From Pseudoxanthomonas daejeonensis (GTDB lineage Bacteria > Pseudomonadota > Gammaproteobacteria > Xanthomonadales > Xanthomonadaceae): DNA of 64,000 nt. The notes under the pieces are model-generated. The model saw only the letters and a list, made by a program, of their open reading frames with translations. It made no database searches and had not been told where the DNA came from. Positions within the stretch are counted from its first letter, which is position 1. Each line of letters opens with the position of its first letter. Both the position numbers and the translations under genes were made by a program. This document shows positions 21,513-30,814 of this stretch, one piece after another. Where the stretch lies: the NCBI RefSeq assembly GCF_010093205.1, contig NZ_PDWN01000004.1, forward strand, positions 124,001-188,000, in the 5' to 3' direction.

Positions 21513-22883
21513 ATGAGCGAAGCCGGCCTGCGCCAGACGGGTGATCTGCAAGCGCGTGACCTGCAGGCCTGCGACCTGCTCATCGAAGCCGGCTGGGTGG
21601 TCCCGGTCGAACCGCACGGCGTGGTCCTGGAGGATCACGCCGTCGCCGTTTCCGGCGGGCGCATCGTCGCCGTGCTGCCGACCGCGCAGGCGCGGATGCT
21701 GTTCGCCGCGGCCGAAGTGGTGCAGCGCCCGGATGCGGTGCTGATCCCGGGCCTGGTCAACGCCCACACCCACAATCCGATGACCCTGCTGCGCGGCATC
21801 GCCGACGACCTGCCGCTGATGACCTGGCTGCAGCAGCACATCTGGCCGGTCGAGGCGGCGGTGATCGGGCCGGATTTCGTGGCCGACGGCATGGCCCTGG
21901 CGATCGCCGAGATGCTGCGCGGTGGCACCACCTGCGCCAACGAAAACTACTTCTTCCCCGACGTGCAGGCCGCGGTCTACAAGCGCCACGGTTTCCGCGC
22001 GCTGGTCGGCCTGCCGGTGATCAATTTCCCGACGGCGTGGGCGCGCAGCGACGACGAGTACTTCGACAAGGCCGGCGAGGTCCACGACGCCTGGCGCGAC
22101 GACCCGCTGGTGGCCACCGCGTTCGCGCCGCACGCGCCGTACACGGTCAGCGACGCCAACTTCGAGCGCGTGCGCATGCTGTCCGACCAGCTGGACATGC
22201 AGGTCCACCTGCATACGCACGAGACCGCGCAGGAAATCAGCGACTCGCTGAAGGAATACGGCCAGCGCCCGCTGGCGCGCCTGGACCGGCTCGGCCTGGT
22301 CAGCGAGCGCCTGATCGCGGTGCACATGACCCAGCTGACCGACGCGGAAATCCACCTGTGCGCCGAACGTGGCGTGCACGTGGCTCATTGCGCCGAGTCC
22401 AACCTCAAGCTGGCTTCGGGCTTCTGCCCGGCCTGCGCGCTGCAGCGGGCGGGCGTGAACCTGGCCATCGGCACCGACGGCTGCGCCAGCAACAACGACC
22501 TGGACATGTTCGGCGAGATGCGCACCGCGGCAATGCTGGCCAAGGCCGTGGCCAACGACGCCACCGCGCTGGATGCGGCTACCGCGCTGCGCGCGGCCAC
22601 CCTGGGCGGCGCGCGCGCGCTGGGCTTCGGCGAGCGCACCGGTTCGATCGAGCCGGGCAAGGAAGCCGACCTGGTCTGCGTGGACCTGTCCGCGCTGGAA
22701 ACCCAGCCGCTGCACCACGTGCTGTCGCAACTGGTCTACGCCACCGGCCGCCAGCAGGTGACCGACGTGTGGATCGCCGGGCGCCGCAAGCTGGACCAGC
22801 GCGAGCTGGTCGACATCGACACCGCCGCCCTGATCGCCAACGCGCGCCAGTGGCGCGCACGCATCGCCGCGCTGGGCCGCTGA
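21513..22883 (+). CDS. mtaD: TRZ/ATZ family amidohydrolase (MTA/SAH deaminase type)
   Basis: A cytosolic metal-dependent deaminase of the ATZ/TRZ family. The 456-residue protein has the metal ligands [28 protein letters not shown] and [13 protein letters not shown], all in family positions. Most members with this gene order (mtaD-ubiG-mupP, also seen in Pseudomonas) deaminate 5'-methylthioadenosine or S-adenosylhomocysteine to the inosine derivative. It begins four bases after efp and ends 23 bases before ubiG. Confidence 0.87.
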   Translation: MSEAGLRQTGDLQARDLQACDLLIEAGWVVPVEPHGVVLEDHAVAVSGGRIVAVLPTAQARMLFAAAEVVQRPDAVLIPGLVNAHTHNPMTLLRGIADDLPLMTWLQQHIWPVEAAVIGPDFVADGMALAIAEMLRGGTTCANENYFFPDVQAAVYKRHGFRALVGLPVINFPTAWARSDDEYFDKAGEVHDAWRDDPLVATAFAPHAPYTVSDANFERVRMLSDQLDMQVHLHTHETAQEISDSLKEYGQRPLARLDRLGLVSERLIAVHMTQLTDAEIHLCAERGVHVAHCAESNLKLASGFCPACALQRAGVNLAIGTDGCASNNDLDMFGEMRTAAMLAKAVANDATALDAATALRAATLGGARALGFGERTGSIEPGKEADLVCVDLSALETQPLHHVLSQLVYATGRQQVTDVWIAGRRKLDQRELVDIDTAALIANARQWRARIAALGR

Positions 22884-22906
22884 CCCGGCGCGCGCAGGAG
22901 GAACCC

Positions 22907-23650
22907 GTGAGCGAAACCCCATCGGTCGCCGACGAGGCGCCGCACAACTACCACCAAGCCGAGCTGGACAAGTTCGCCGCGCTGGCCAACCGCTGGTGGG
23001 ATCCGGATGGTCCGCAGCGCGCGCTGCACGTGCTCAATCCGGTGCGACTGAATTACGTGAAGCAGCGCCTCGCGCCGGCCGCGCTGGCGGGCCAGCGCGT
23101 GCTCGACGTCGGTTGCGGTGGCGGCCTGCTCAGCGAGGCGCTGGCGCGTGCCGGCGCCCAGGTCACCGCGCTCGACCTGGCGCCGGAGCTGGTCAAGGTC
23201 GCGCGCCTGCACACGCTGGAGTCCGGCGTGCAGGTCGACTACCAGGTCAAGGCGGTCGAAGTGCTTGCCGCCGAGCGTCCCGGCAGTTTCGACGCGATCA
23301 CCTGCATGGAGATGCTCGAGCACGTGCCGGATCCGGCTTCGATCATCGCCGCCTGCGCGACGCTGCTGCGTCCGGGTGGGCGCCTGTTCCTGTCAACGCT
23401 CAACCGCACGCCGGCCGCGTTCGCGCTGGCGATCGTGGGCGCCGAGTACGTGGCGCGACTGCTGCCCAAGGGCACGCACCGCTACGCCGAGTTCATCAAG
23501 CCGTCCGAGCTGGCGGCCTGGCTGCGCGAGGCCGGCCTGCAGATCGAAGACGTAAGCGGCCTGTTCTACGATCCGCTGCGCCAGCGGGCGAGCCTGTCGA
23601 AGCGGACCGAGGTCAATTACCTGGCCTGTGCAGTCAAGGCGGAGGCCTGA
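22907..23650 (+). CDS. ubiG: Ubiquinone biosynthesis O-methyltransferase UbiG
   Basis: UbiG performs both O-methylations in ubiquinone synthesis at the membrane. The 247-residue protein shows the UbiG N-terminus ([20 protein letters not shown]), SAM motif [30 protein letters not shown] and a loop ([21 protein letters not shown] is close to the membrane-binding segment of E. coli UbiG). It starts at a GTG with an upstream AGGAGG at 22896-22901. Confidence 0.96.
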   Translation: MSETPSVADEAPHNYHQAELDKFAALANRWWDPDGPQRALHVLNPVRLNYVKQRLAPAALAGQRVLDVGCGGGLLSEALARAGAQVTALDLAPELVKVARLHTLESGVQVDYQVKAVEVLAAERPGSFDAITCMEMLEHVPDPASIIAACATLLRPGGRLFLSTLNRTPAAFALAIVGAEYVARLLPKGTHRYAEFIKPSELAAWLREAGLQIEDVSGLFYDPLRQRASLSKRTEVNYLACAVKAEA

Positions 23651-23651
23651 G

Positions 23652-24347
23652 GTGGCCGATGCCGCGATGACGCCGCGATTTCCGCGCGTGGCGCTGTTCG
23701 ACCTCGACGGCACGCTGCTGGACAGCGCGCCGGACATGCTCGCCACCGCCAACCGCATGCTCGCCGCGCGCGACCGCGCGCCGACGACGCTGGCCGTGTT
23801 GCGCCAGCACGTGTCCAAGGGTGCACGGGCGATGGTGGCCGCGACCTTCCCCGAACTGGACGAGGCCGGGCGCGACGCGCTGGTGCCCGAGTTCCTGCAG
23901 GTGTACCGCGAGGAGCTCGGTCGCCACAGCGTGCTGTTCGACGGCATCGCCGCGATGCTGCAGGCGCTGGAAGGCGACGGCGTGCGCTGGGGCATCATCA
24001 CCAACAAGGCCGAATACCTGGCCCGCGACGTGGTCGCCGGGCTGGAATGGCAGTCGCGCTGCGCGGTACTGGTCGGCGGCGACACCTTCGCGGAGAAGAA
24101 GCCGCATCCGCTGCCGCTGCTGGAAGCGGCGCGGCAGCTGGGCGTGGATCCGCGCGACTGCGTCTACGTGGGCGATGACGAGCGCGACGTGGTCGCCGCG
24201 CGCGCCGCCGGCATGCCGTCGATCGCGGTGACCTGGGGCTATCGCCTGGATGGCGAGGATCCGGAAACCTGGCAGGCCGATGCGATGGCCCACCAGCCGC
24301 AGGAGCTGCTCGCACCGGCGGCCTGGCCGGGTCCCGGCCGCGGCTGA
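23652..24347 (+). CDS. mupP: HAD-IA phosphatase, probable MurNAc-6-phosphate phosphatase MupP
   Basis: A 231-residue haloacid-dehalogenase phosphatase with motif I LFDLDGTLLDSAPD, motif II GIITNK, motif III Lys in EKKPHPLPLL, and motif IV VYVGDDERDVVAARAAGM. It is often annotated as phosphoglycolate phosphatase (gph). Its place directly after ubiG matches pseudomonads, where this gene is MupP of the cell-wall recycling pathway that removes phosphate from N-acetylmuramic acid 6-phosphate. I prefer GTG 23652, which has GGAGG seven bases upstream, over the ATG at 23667. Confidence 0.85.
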   Translation: MADAAMTPRFPRVALFDLDGTLLDSAPDMLATANRMLAARDRAPTTLAVLRQHVSKGARAMVAATFPELDEAGRDALVPEFLQVYREELGRHSVLFDGIAAMLQALEGDGVRWGIITNKAEYLARDVVAGLEWQSRCAVLVGGDTFAEKKPHPLPLLEAARQLGVDPRDCVYVGDDERDVVAARAAGMPSIAVTWGYRLDGEDPETWQADAMAHQPQELLAPAAWPGPGRG

Positions 24348-24470
24348 GGCGATCCCCGGACGGGCTCCGGGGCGATGGCGTCATCGTGGCGTCGGGAGTG
24401 GCAGTTGCGGGGCGGTCCTTGCGTACGTGCGGGTGGGCGGCACGCTGCCGCCGGCCTTCGAGGGGCTCCC

Positions 24471-25049
24471 ATGCACGTACGCCTGACGTTCGCCTGTTGC
24501 CTGGCCCTGTGCCTGGCCCTTTCCAGCGTGCCCGCCGCGCAGGCGGCCGACCCGCCGGCCACGGCCTACCGCCTCGAGCCGAAGAAGGTGCCCGACCTGG
24601 CCGACGGCCGGGCCGCGCTGGTGCGTGGCAAGACCGCTGCCGGGCCGCACCGCTTCTACCTCGAGCACATGCACATGATGGTGCCGGTGGTGGTCACCCT
24701 GCGGCCGCTGCAGCCCGATGCGCGGCTGGACCTGGCGGTCGGCAAGTACCCGTGGGAGCCGCCGGTGCGACAGGGGCGGGCGGAGAAGGGCGAGCAGGTG
24801 AGCTTCCGTTTCCGCACCCAGGGCGAGTTCCAGGTCGCGGTGAGCAGCCCGGACCCGGGCACCGCCTACAAGCTGATGATCTGGGTCGGGGACGAGATCA
24901 AGCCGGTGCTCAAGCCGGTGGTGGTGCCGCAGTCGCAGTACCAGGGGCCGGCCGGCTCCGGGCGCGGCGTGTGGTCGGCGGTCGTCGCCGGCGTGGTGCT
25001 GGTGCTGCTGGCGCTGGCGTACCTGGCCTGGAGGAGGAAGCGCGCATGA
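24471..25049 (+). CDS. Unknown exported single-pass membrane protein
   Basis: I do not recognise a family. The 192-residue product has a signal peptide (residues 1-26, ending AQA), a periplasmic region of about 130 residues with a Met/His cluster (LEHMHMMVPVVVTL) and a beta-sandwich-like pattern (GEQVSFRFRTQGEFQVAVSS), and a C-terminal membrane helix at ~168-187 followed by WRRKRA. So it is anchored in the inner membrane with its bulk outside. Its stop overlaps the start of the next exported protein (ATGA), which argues that the two work together. Confidence 0.72.
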   Translation: MHVRLTFACCLALCLALSSVPAAQAADPPATAYRLEPKKVPDLADGRAALVRGKTAAGPHRFYLEHMHMMVPVVVTLRPLQPDARLDLAVGKYPWEPPVRQGRAEKGEQVSFRFRTQGEFQVAVSSPDPGTAYKLMIWVGDEIKPVLKPVVVPQSQYQGPAGSGRGVWSAVVAGVVLVLLALAYLAWRRKRA

Positions 25050-25747
25050 ACGCACACACGGGAAGCAGGCGGACGGGTTGGCGGGTGCTGGTGCTGGCTG
25101 CCTGCGCGGTGCACGGGAGTGTGATGGCGCAGAGCCAGTTCATCGGCAACCTGGAGGACTTCACCGGCATCGACGTGCAGGGCGTGACGGACATCGTCGC
25201 CGGCGAGACGGGCGAGGTCGGCAAGGCCGCGGGCTGGGGGATCAGGGCGCTGCGTTCCGCGGATGACCTGGCCGAGCTCTACGAGGGACTGGACGCCAAC
25301 GACGGCCAGTACGATCCGCTGGGCCTGGACGACGGATTCCAGGCGCCCTCGGCGTGCGGCGACGACGAGGACTGCCAGCAGTGCTACCAGCAGGCGATGG
25401 AGAAGCTGGACTTCAACCGCTACTACCTGCATCGGGCCTGGTCGATCACCAGCCAGTACAGCAAGTTCGCCGAGGGAGCGATGGCCTTCGGCGACTCGGC
25501 GTCGGGCGTCCATGGCGTGGCCGGGCTCAGCTGGCAGTTGCAGGGCCGGCCACCGATCACCCAGTCGCTCAAGGGCCTGCGCAATACCTATCGCGGCAAG
25601 TACGACGCGTACATCGAAGGACTGGAGGCTTCGATGCAGAAGCTGGGCCAGTGCGAGGCCGAACACGCCGGCGACGACCGTTGGTTCGGCCGCTACGCCG
25701 CGATCTACCTGAGCCTGGTCAAGACCAAGTACAAGATCGAGGACTGA
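25046..25747 (+). CDS. Unknown exported protein with CxxxxxxCxxC motif
   Basis: No family recognised. The 233-residue product has an N-terminal signal peptide (cleavage near SVMAQ), then an acidic region with a Cys cluster (ACGDDEDCQQC) and a mostly helical C-terminal half (YYLHRAWSITSQYSKFAEGA, YDAYIEGLEASMQKLGQC). A fourth Cys lies in LGQCEAE, so disulfides or a metal site are possible. It starts inside the stop codon of the preceding membrane-anchored gene, with GGAGGA upstream, and probably forms a two-gene operon with it. Confidence 0.72.
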   Translation: MNAHTGSRRTGWRVLVLAACAVHGSVMAQSQFIGNLEDFTGIDVQGVTDIVAGETGEVGKAAGWGIRALRSADDLAELYEGLDANDGQYDPLGLDDGFQAPSACGDDEDCQQCYQQAMEKLDFNRYYLHRAWSITSQYSKFAEGAMAFGDSASGVHGVAGLSWQLQGRPPITQSLKGLRNTYRGKYDAYIEGLEASMQKLGQCEAEHAGDDRWFGRYAAIYLSLVKTKYKIED

Positions 25748-25771
25748 CCTTCCGCGCGGCGCACCTACAAT
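25744..25771 (+). promoter_or_regulatory. Putative promoter with leaderless start
   Basis: CTGACC (25744-25749) and TACAAT (25766-25771) are spaced by 16 bases. The next ATG (25778) lies six bases after the -10, so the mRNA would begin at about the start codon; there is no ribosome-binding site. Confidence 0.5.
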
Positions 25772-25777
25772 GGGCGC

Positions 25778-26506
25778 ATGAGCGGATCCGATGCATTGGG
25801 TGGTTTCCTGGAGAAGTGGCGCGCACGCTGGCCAGAATGGCGCCTGGCCGAGGTGTTCGTGCCGCTGGAGCAGCGTGAGCGGGTCGTCGCGTGGTTCGCG
25901 CTGCTGCAGGAGTTCGACGACATCCTCAACATCGCCGGCGACCCGCTGCCGGCGGACGCCAAGCTGGGCTGGTGGGGCACCGAGCTGCGCGACTGGGCCG
26001 GGCACCGCTCGCGCCATCCGCTCGGGCGCCTGCTCGAGCCGGTGGAGGCGCCCTGGTCGGCGCTGGCCGATGCGCTGCCGGCGCTGGTCGCGGCGCGCGC
26101 GCGCGCGGCCGATGGCGGCGCGGCATTGGCGGCCCTGGCCGGCTATGCACAGGCCGTGGTGGCGGTCGAGGCCGCGGTGCTGGGCGGCCCCCGCGCCGAA
26201 CCGCGCGCGCTGGCCGCGCAGGTCCTGGCCACGCGGCTGGCCGAGGCGGGGCTGCAGGCGGTGCCGCAGGCCCGCCAGCCGGTCGATACGGAAGCCACGG
26301 CGGGGCGTGAAAGCGCCCAGCGCGAGTGGGCGGGCGAACTGCTCGCCGTGTGGCCGGCACGGGTGGAAGGGGCGCCGGCGCGCCGCATGTGGGCGGCGTT
26401 CGCGCGCCACCGCCTGGCCCGCTTCGCGGACGGCCAGCTGCCACGACCGGCTTCCCGCTGGCCGCTACGCACGCTCTGGCAGGCCTGGCGCGCGGCGCAG
26501 GGCTGA
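25778..26506 (+). CDS. Squalene/phytoene synthase-like protein (degenerate)
   Basis: A 242-residue helical protein that resembles the trans-isoprenyl synthase (HH/PSY) fold only in part. The segment FALLQEFDDILNIAGDPLPA sits where the first Asp-rich motif is found, and KLGWWGTELRDWAGHRSRHPLG matches the KLxWWxxEL...HPL segment of bacterial squalene/phytoene synthase-family proteins. The second Asp-rich motif is not visible and the protein is shorter than active synthases (~280-340), so it may not be catalytic. The initiation region looks leaderless. Confidence 0.62.
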   Translation: MSGSDALGGFLEKWRARWPEWRLAEVFVPLEQRERVVAWFALLQEFDDILNIAGDPLPADAKLGWWGTELRDWAGHRSRHPLGRLLEPVEAPWSALADALPALVAARARAADGGAALAALAGYAQAVVAVEAAVLGGPRAEPRALAAQVLATRLAEAGLQAVPQARQPVDTEATAGRESAQREWAGELLAVWPARVEGAPARRMWAAFARHRLARFADGQLPRPASRWPLRTLWQAWRAAQG

Positions 26507-26517
26507 GGGCAGGGGGT

Positions 26518-26536
26518 GCCCGGAATTCTCCCGGGC
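26518..26536 (+). terminator. Possible terminator hairpin
   Basis: gcccgg (26518-26523) pairs with ccgggc (26531-26536) twelve bases after the synthase-like gene. Only a short T run (cttta) follows, so the call is weak. Confidence 0.35.
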
Positions 26537-26727
26537 GGGCGCTTTACCCCTGCGTGCGACAGTCCGTTGCACGCCGTCGAGGCGGCCATCAGCACCGCAG
26601 CGGCTACAATTGCCGCCTGAATCCGTCCCGGTCGGGTCCCGGTTCCCGGGACGATTCCGCCGCCGATGCGCCCGCCGCCGTGCGGTGCTGGCATTGCAGC
26701 CTCCCCCGACTTCGCAAGCGAAAACCC

Positions 26728-27666
<939 letters not shown>

Positions 27667-27682
27667 GCGTGGCTGTGCCCTT

Positions 27683-27777
27683 GTAGGAGCGGGCATGGCC
27701 GCGACACCGAGGCCGCCGGAACCTCCGGACGTCGTCCATGCCGATGACGTCGGTGTCGCGGTCATGCCCGCTCCTAC
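27683..27777. repeat. Single GTAG-type BIME
   Basis: Facing arms gtaggagcgggcatggccgc and gtcgcggtcatgcccgctcc (plus tac) enclose a 50-base spacer. It begins 17 bases after folE2. Confidence 0.85.
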
Positions 27778-28002
27778 AAGGAGCCCGATGTACGCCAGCG
27801 ATCCGATAGCCCCGTAGTGGGCCGCAGGTCGCGGCGAGGCCAAGATCCCGGCCTCACCGAAACGGAACAGGACCCCAAGAGGTTCTACTCCCCAGTGAAG
27901 GACAGGCATACGGCCGACCCGCTCCACCGGTCGTGGCCACTCCAGATCCGGGCGACCCTCCACGGAGTCGGGGGAAGAACCTCAAAATAGCCGCCGCGCA
28001 CC
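27778..28002. other. Intergenic stretch without recognisable gene
   Basis: Between the BIME and the tandem repeat I find no credible coding region. The only structure noted is a hairpin gaggcc-8-ggcctc at 27836-27855. The minus-strand open frame here runs on into the antisense of folE2 and is not gene-like. Confidence 0.5.
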
Positions 28003-28295
28003 GCTACTGCGTCCGCCCGAGCACCAGAGCGCATCGATGCGCACGTCGAGCCGCGCCATGATGCGTTGGTGGTTGCGGGGCGTAAGACGCGCCGCCGCGC
28101 GCTGCGGCGGTAAAACGACGACGCTACTGCGTTCGCTCGAGCACCAGTAGCGGGTCGATGCGCACGTCGAACCGCGCCATGATGCGTTGGTGGTTGCAAG
28201 GGCGTAAGACGCGCCGCCGCGCGCTGCGGCGGTAAAGCGACGACGCTACTTCGGGCGCTCGAGCACCAGTAGCGGGTCGATGCGCACGTCGAACC
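28003..28295. repeat. Tandem repeat that includes the 3' end of the M23 peptidase gene
   Basis: Three related copies start at 28003, 28123 and 28245 (spacing 120 and 122). The third copy is the real end of the peptidase gene (codons for FDVRIDPLLVLER and the stop) plus its downstream sequence. The other two repeat those coding bases and the downstream GC-rich hairpin (ccgccgcagcgcgcggcgg on the minus strand), with growing divergence away from the gene. They look like successive tandem duplications of the gene's tail. Confidence 0.85.
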
Positions 28296-29103
28296 AGTTC
28301 ATCCCCCAATGCAGGTGCGGCCCGGTCGCACGCCCGGTCGCGCCCACGGCGCCTATCACCTGGCCCTGCTCGACACGGTCGCCTGCCTTCACGTCGATCC
28401 GCGAAAGGTGCAGGAAGTTGGAGCTGATCCCGAAGCCATGGTCCAGCAGCACGGTGCCGCCGGTCAGGTAGAGGTCCGGCGCGGCGAAGGTGGCCACGCC
28501 GGCCGCTGGCGCCAGGACTGGCGTGCCGGTGGGCGCGGCGATGTCCATGCCCGAGTGGGGCGATCCCGGCTTGCCGTTGTAGACGCGCTGGTTGCCGAAG
28601 CGACCGCTGATCCGGCCCTGCACCGGCCAGGTGAAAGGCCTGGCGAAGTCGGCGCGATCGTCGTCGCGCGCGCGCGCGGCGGTGACCTGTGCCTGTTCGC
28701 GCCGGATCCGCTCGGCGATCGCCGGCGGCGGATCCACCGTCTTCGGCGGGACGCCGTCCACCCGCTGCACCGGCCAGTCGCGCGCAGTGACGGCGATGCT
28801 CGCGTCGCGACGGCTCCCGTCCGGTCGGATGACCGTGACCTGCACCGGTCCACTCTCGTCGCGGCCGATGCCGAACACCACGCTGCCGTAGCCGGTGGTT
28901 CGCAACGAGCGGCCTGCGTACTCCACGCGGCTGCCCGGCGGCACTTTGCCCAGGACCATGGCGCCCTGCGGCACGCTGGCGGGAAACACGACGCGGTCGT
29001 CGGACTGGGCGGTGACGGCGGCCGGAACCAGCGCCGCGGCCAGCGCGGACGCTCCTGCCAGGGCACGCAACCGGCGCAGGCCGGCAACGATCCGCACTGG
29101 CAT
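28246..29103 (-). CDS. M23 family metallopeptidase (LytM-type)
   Basis: A 285-residue exported zinc peptidase, probably a peptidoglycan hydrolase or a divisome regulator. It has a signal peptide (to about residue 33), a periplasmic beta-rich domain, and a C-terminal LytM domain with SPHSGMDIAAPTGTPV (ligands His and Asp of HxxxD) and PHLHWGMN (HxH). All key metal ligands are present, so it is likely active. Its start codon overlaps the pyrC stop (ATGA), and its 3' end is part of a tandem repeat. It is the last gene of a yidD-pyrC-peptidase operon. Confidence 0.93.
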   Translation of the reverse strand: MPVRIVAGLRRLRALAGASALAAALVPAAVTAQSDDRVVFPASVPQGAMVLGKVPPGSRVEYAGRSLRTTGYGSVVFGIGRDESGPVQVTVIRPDGSRRDASIAVTARDWPVQRVDGVPPKTVDPPPAIAERIRREQAQVTAARARDDDRADFARPFTWPVQGRISGRFGNQRVYNGKPGSPHSGMDIAAPTGTPVLAPAAGVATFAAPDLYLTGGTVLLDHGFGISSNFLHLSRIDVKAGDRVEQGQVIGAVGATGRATGPHLHWGMNWFDVRIDPLLVLERPK

Positions 29104-30452
29104 CAGCGATCGAATTCCAGTCGATGCCCGGCCGGGGTGCCGATCAGTTCGCGGCCATTCCAGACCAGGCGCCCGTTGACCCAGGTCGCGCCGATCCGCG
29201 AGCGGAAGGTGGTGCCCTCGAACGGCGACCAGCCGCACTTGGACAGCACGTCTTCGCGACGCACCGTCAGCGCTTCGTCGTCGACCAGGACCAGGTCGGC
29301 CCAGTAGCCCTCGCGCAGATAGCCGCGCTCCTTGACGTCGAACAGCTGCGCCGGCGCATGCGAGACCTTCTGCACCACGCGGGTGATGTCCATGCGCTTC
29401 TCGTGGACCAGCTCGATCGCCGCGAGCAGCGCGTACTGCACCAGCGGCAGGCCCGAAGGCGCCTGCAGGAAGGGCTTCTGCTTCTCCTCCAGGGTGTGCG
29501 GCGCGTGGTCGGTCGCCAGCACGTCGACCACGTCTTCGACCAGGGCCTGGATCAGCGCTTCGCGGTCGGAAGCGTCCTTGATCGCCGGGTTGCACTTGAT
29601 GAGGTTGCCCAGTCGCGCGTAGTCGGCGCGGTCGAAGCGCAGGAAATGGATGCAGGTCTCGGCAGTGATCTTCTTACGCACCTTGCCGGCCGCGTCCACC
29701 AGCGGCCCGCGCTCGAACAGCGCCAGCTCGTCGGCGGTGGAGATGTGCAGGACGTGCAGGCGGGTGCCGTGCCGGCGCGCCAGCGACAGGGCCAGCTCGG
29801 TGGACTTGATGCAGGCCTCGCGCGAGCGGATGTCCGGATGCATCTCCGGCGTCAGGCCTTCCTCGCCGTACTTCGCCTTGAACTCGGCGAGGGTGCGGTC
29901 GATGGTCGGCGTGTCCTCGCAGTGGGTGATGATCGGCGTCGGCGCCTCGCGGAAGATGCCGTCCAGCGTTTCCGGGTTGTCGACCAGCATGTTGCCGGTG
30001 GAGGCGCCCATGAACACCTTGATGCCCGGCGCCGTCTTCGGGTCCAGCGTGCGCACCGCCTGGAGGTTGTCGTTGCTGGCACCCAGGTAGAAGCCGTGGT
30101 TGCCCCAGGCGCGGCCCCGGGCCAGCGCGTACTTGGCTTCCAGCGCCGCCGCATCGAGCGTGGGCGGGTTGGTGTTGGGCATGTCCATGAAGCTGGTCAG
30201 CCCGCCGGCCACCGCCGCGGCCGATTCGCTGGCGATGTCGCCCTTGTGGGTCAGCCCCGGTTCGCGGAAGTGGACCTGGTCGTCGATCATGCCCGGCAGC
30301 AGCCAGCGGCCGGCGGCATCGACCACCTTCTCGTCGCCGCGGGCCTGCAGGCCCTGGCCGATCTGCGCGATGCGGCCGTTGTCGATGCGCAGGTCGCCAT
30401 CGAATTCACGGCCTTCGTTGACCAGGCGGGCGTTGACGATCAGCGTGCTCAT
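29103..30452 (-). CDS. pyrC: Dihydroorotase
   Basis: Dihydroorotase closes the pyrimidine ring by cyclising carbamoyl-aspartate. The 449-residue protein is the class I (PyrC/AllB-like) type: metal ligands in [10 protein letters not shown] (a variant of DxHxH in which the first His is Gln-Val-His), the central [28 protein letters not shown] and [13 protein letters not shown]. The metal-bridging Lys found in many relatives lies in the PGIKVFMG segment. Its start codon overlaps the stop codon of yidD and its stop overlaps the peptidase start, so translation of all three is probably coupled. Confidence 0.94.
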   Translation of the reverse strand: MSTLIVNARLVNEGREFDGDLRIDNGRIAQIGQGLQARGDEKVVDAAGRWLLPGMIDDQVHFREPGLTHKGDIASESAAAVAGGLTSFMDMPNTNPPTLDAAALEAKYALARGRAWGNHGFYLGASNDNLQAVRTLDPKTAPGIKVFMGASTGNMLVDNPETLDGIFREAPTPIITHCEDTPTIDRTLAEFKAKYGEEGLTPEMHPDIRSREACIKSTELALSLARRHGTRLHVLHISTADELALFERGPLVDAAGKVRKKITAETCIHFLRFDRADYARLGNLIKCNPAIKDASDREALIQALVEDVVDVLATDHAPHTLEEKQKPFLQAPSGLPLVQYALLAAIELVHEKRMDITRVVQKVSHAPAQLFDVKERGYLREGYWADLVLVDDEALTVRREDVLSKCGWSPFEGTTFRSRIGATWVNGRLVWNGRELIGTPAGHRLEFDR

Positions 30453-30709
30453 CGATGGTGTCCTGGGCAGGAGCAGGAGGGGGGATGGCCTTGGCGCTCG
30501 GGAACCGGATCCAGGCCCCCCGGATGCAACGGATGGCAGCGCGCCAGCCGGCGCATGGCCAGCCAGGAGCCACGCGGGGCGCCGTGGAGGGCGATGGCCT
30601 GCATCGCGTATTCCGAACAGCTGGGCACGAAACGGCAGCGTGGGCCGAGCAGGGGGCTGATGAAGCGCTTGTAGCCGCGCAACATCGCGATGAGCAGGCG
30701 TTCGATCAC
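30449..30709 (-). CDS. yidD: Membrane protein insertion efficiency factor YidD
   Basis: A small peripheral inner-membrane protein linked to YidC-dependent insertion. The 86-residue product has the YidD core [23 protein letters not shown] and the downstream [19 protein letters not shown] choose the GTG at 30709, which gives the usual [16 protein letters not shown] start; an ATG nine codons upstream is possible. The gene is normally found in the rnpA-yidC locus beside the origin; here it instead heads the pyrC operon. Confidence 0.93.
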   Translation of the reverse strand: MIERLLIAMLRGYKRFISPLLGPRCRFVPSCSEYAMQAIALHGAPRGSWLAMRRLARCHPLHPGGLDPVPERQGHPPSCSCPGHHR

Positions 30710-30738
30710 CGGGACATGATACCCGGCGGCGTTCAAGG

Positions 30739-30767
30739 TTGCCGCGTAGGGTGGGGTGAGCTATAAA
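30739..30767 (+). promoter_or_regulatory. Sigma-70-type promoter of dksA
   Basis: TTGCCG (30739-30744) and TATAAA (30762-30767) are separated by exactly 17 bases. A small hairpin (tttccc-7-gggaaa, 30775-30793) and an AGAGGAA ribosome-binding site lie between it and the GTG at 30815. Confidence 0.7.
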
Positions 30768-30814
30768 GGCGCGCTTTCCCGGTAACGGGGAAATCCAGAG
30801 AGGAACCTTCGTAC

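Noticed and set aside
24348-24470. Hairpin after mupP (ccccgg...ccgggg) as a terminator
   Set aside because: No T run follows and GC-rich hairpins are frequent by chance at this base composition.
26507-26727. Zur operator upstream of folE2
   Set aside because: FolE2 is often zinc-regulated, but no palindrome close to a Zur consensus is visible in the gap.
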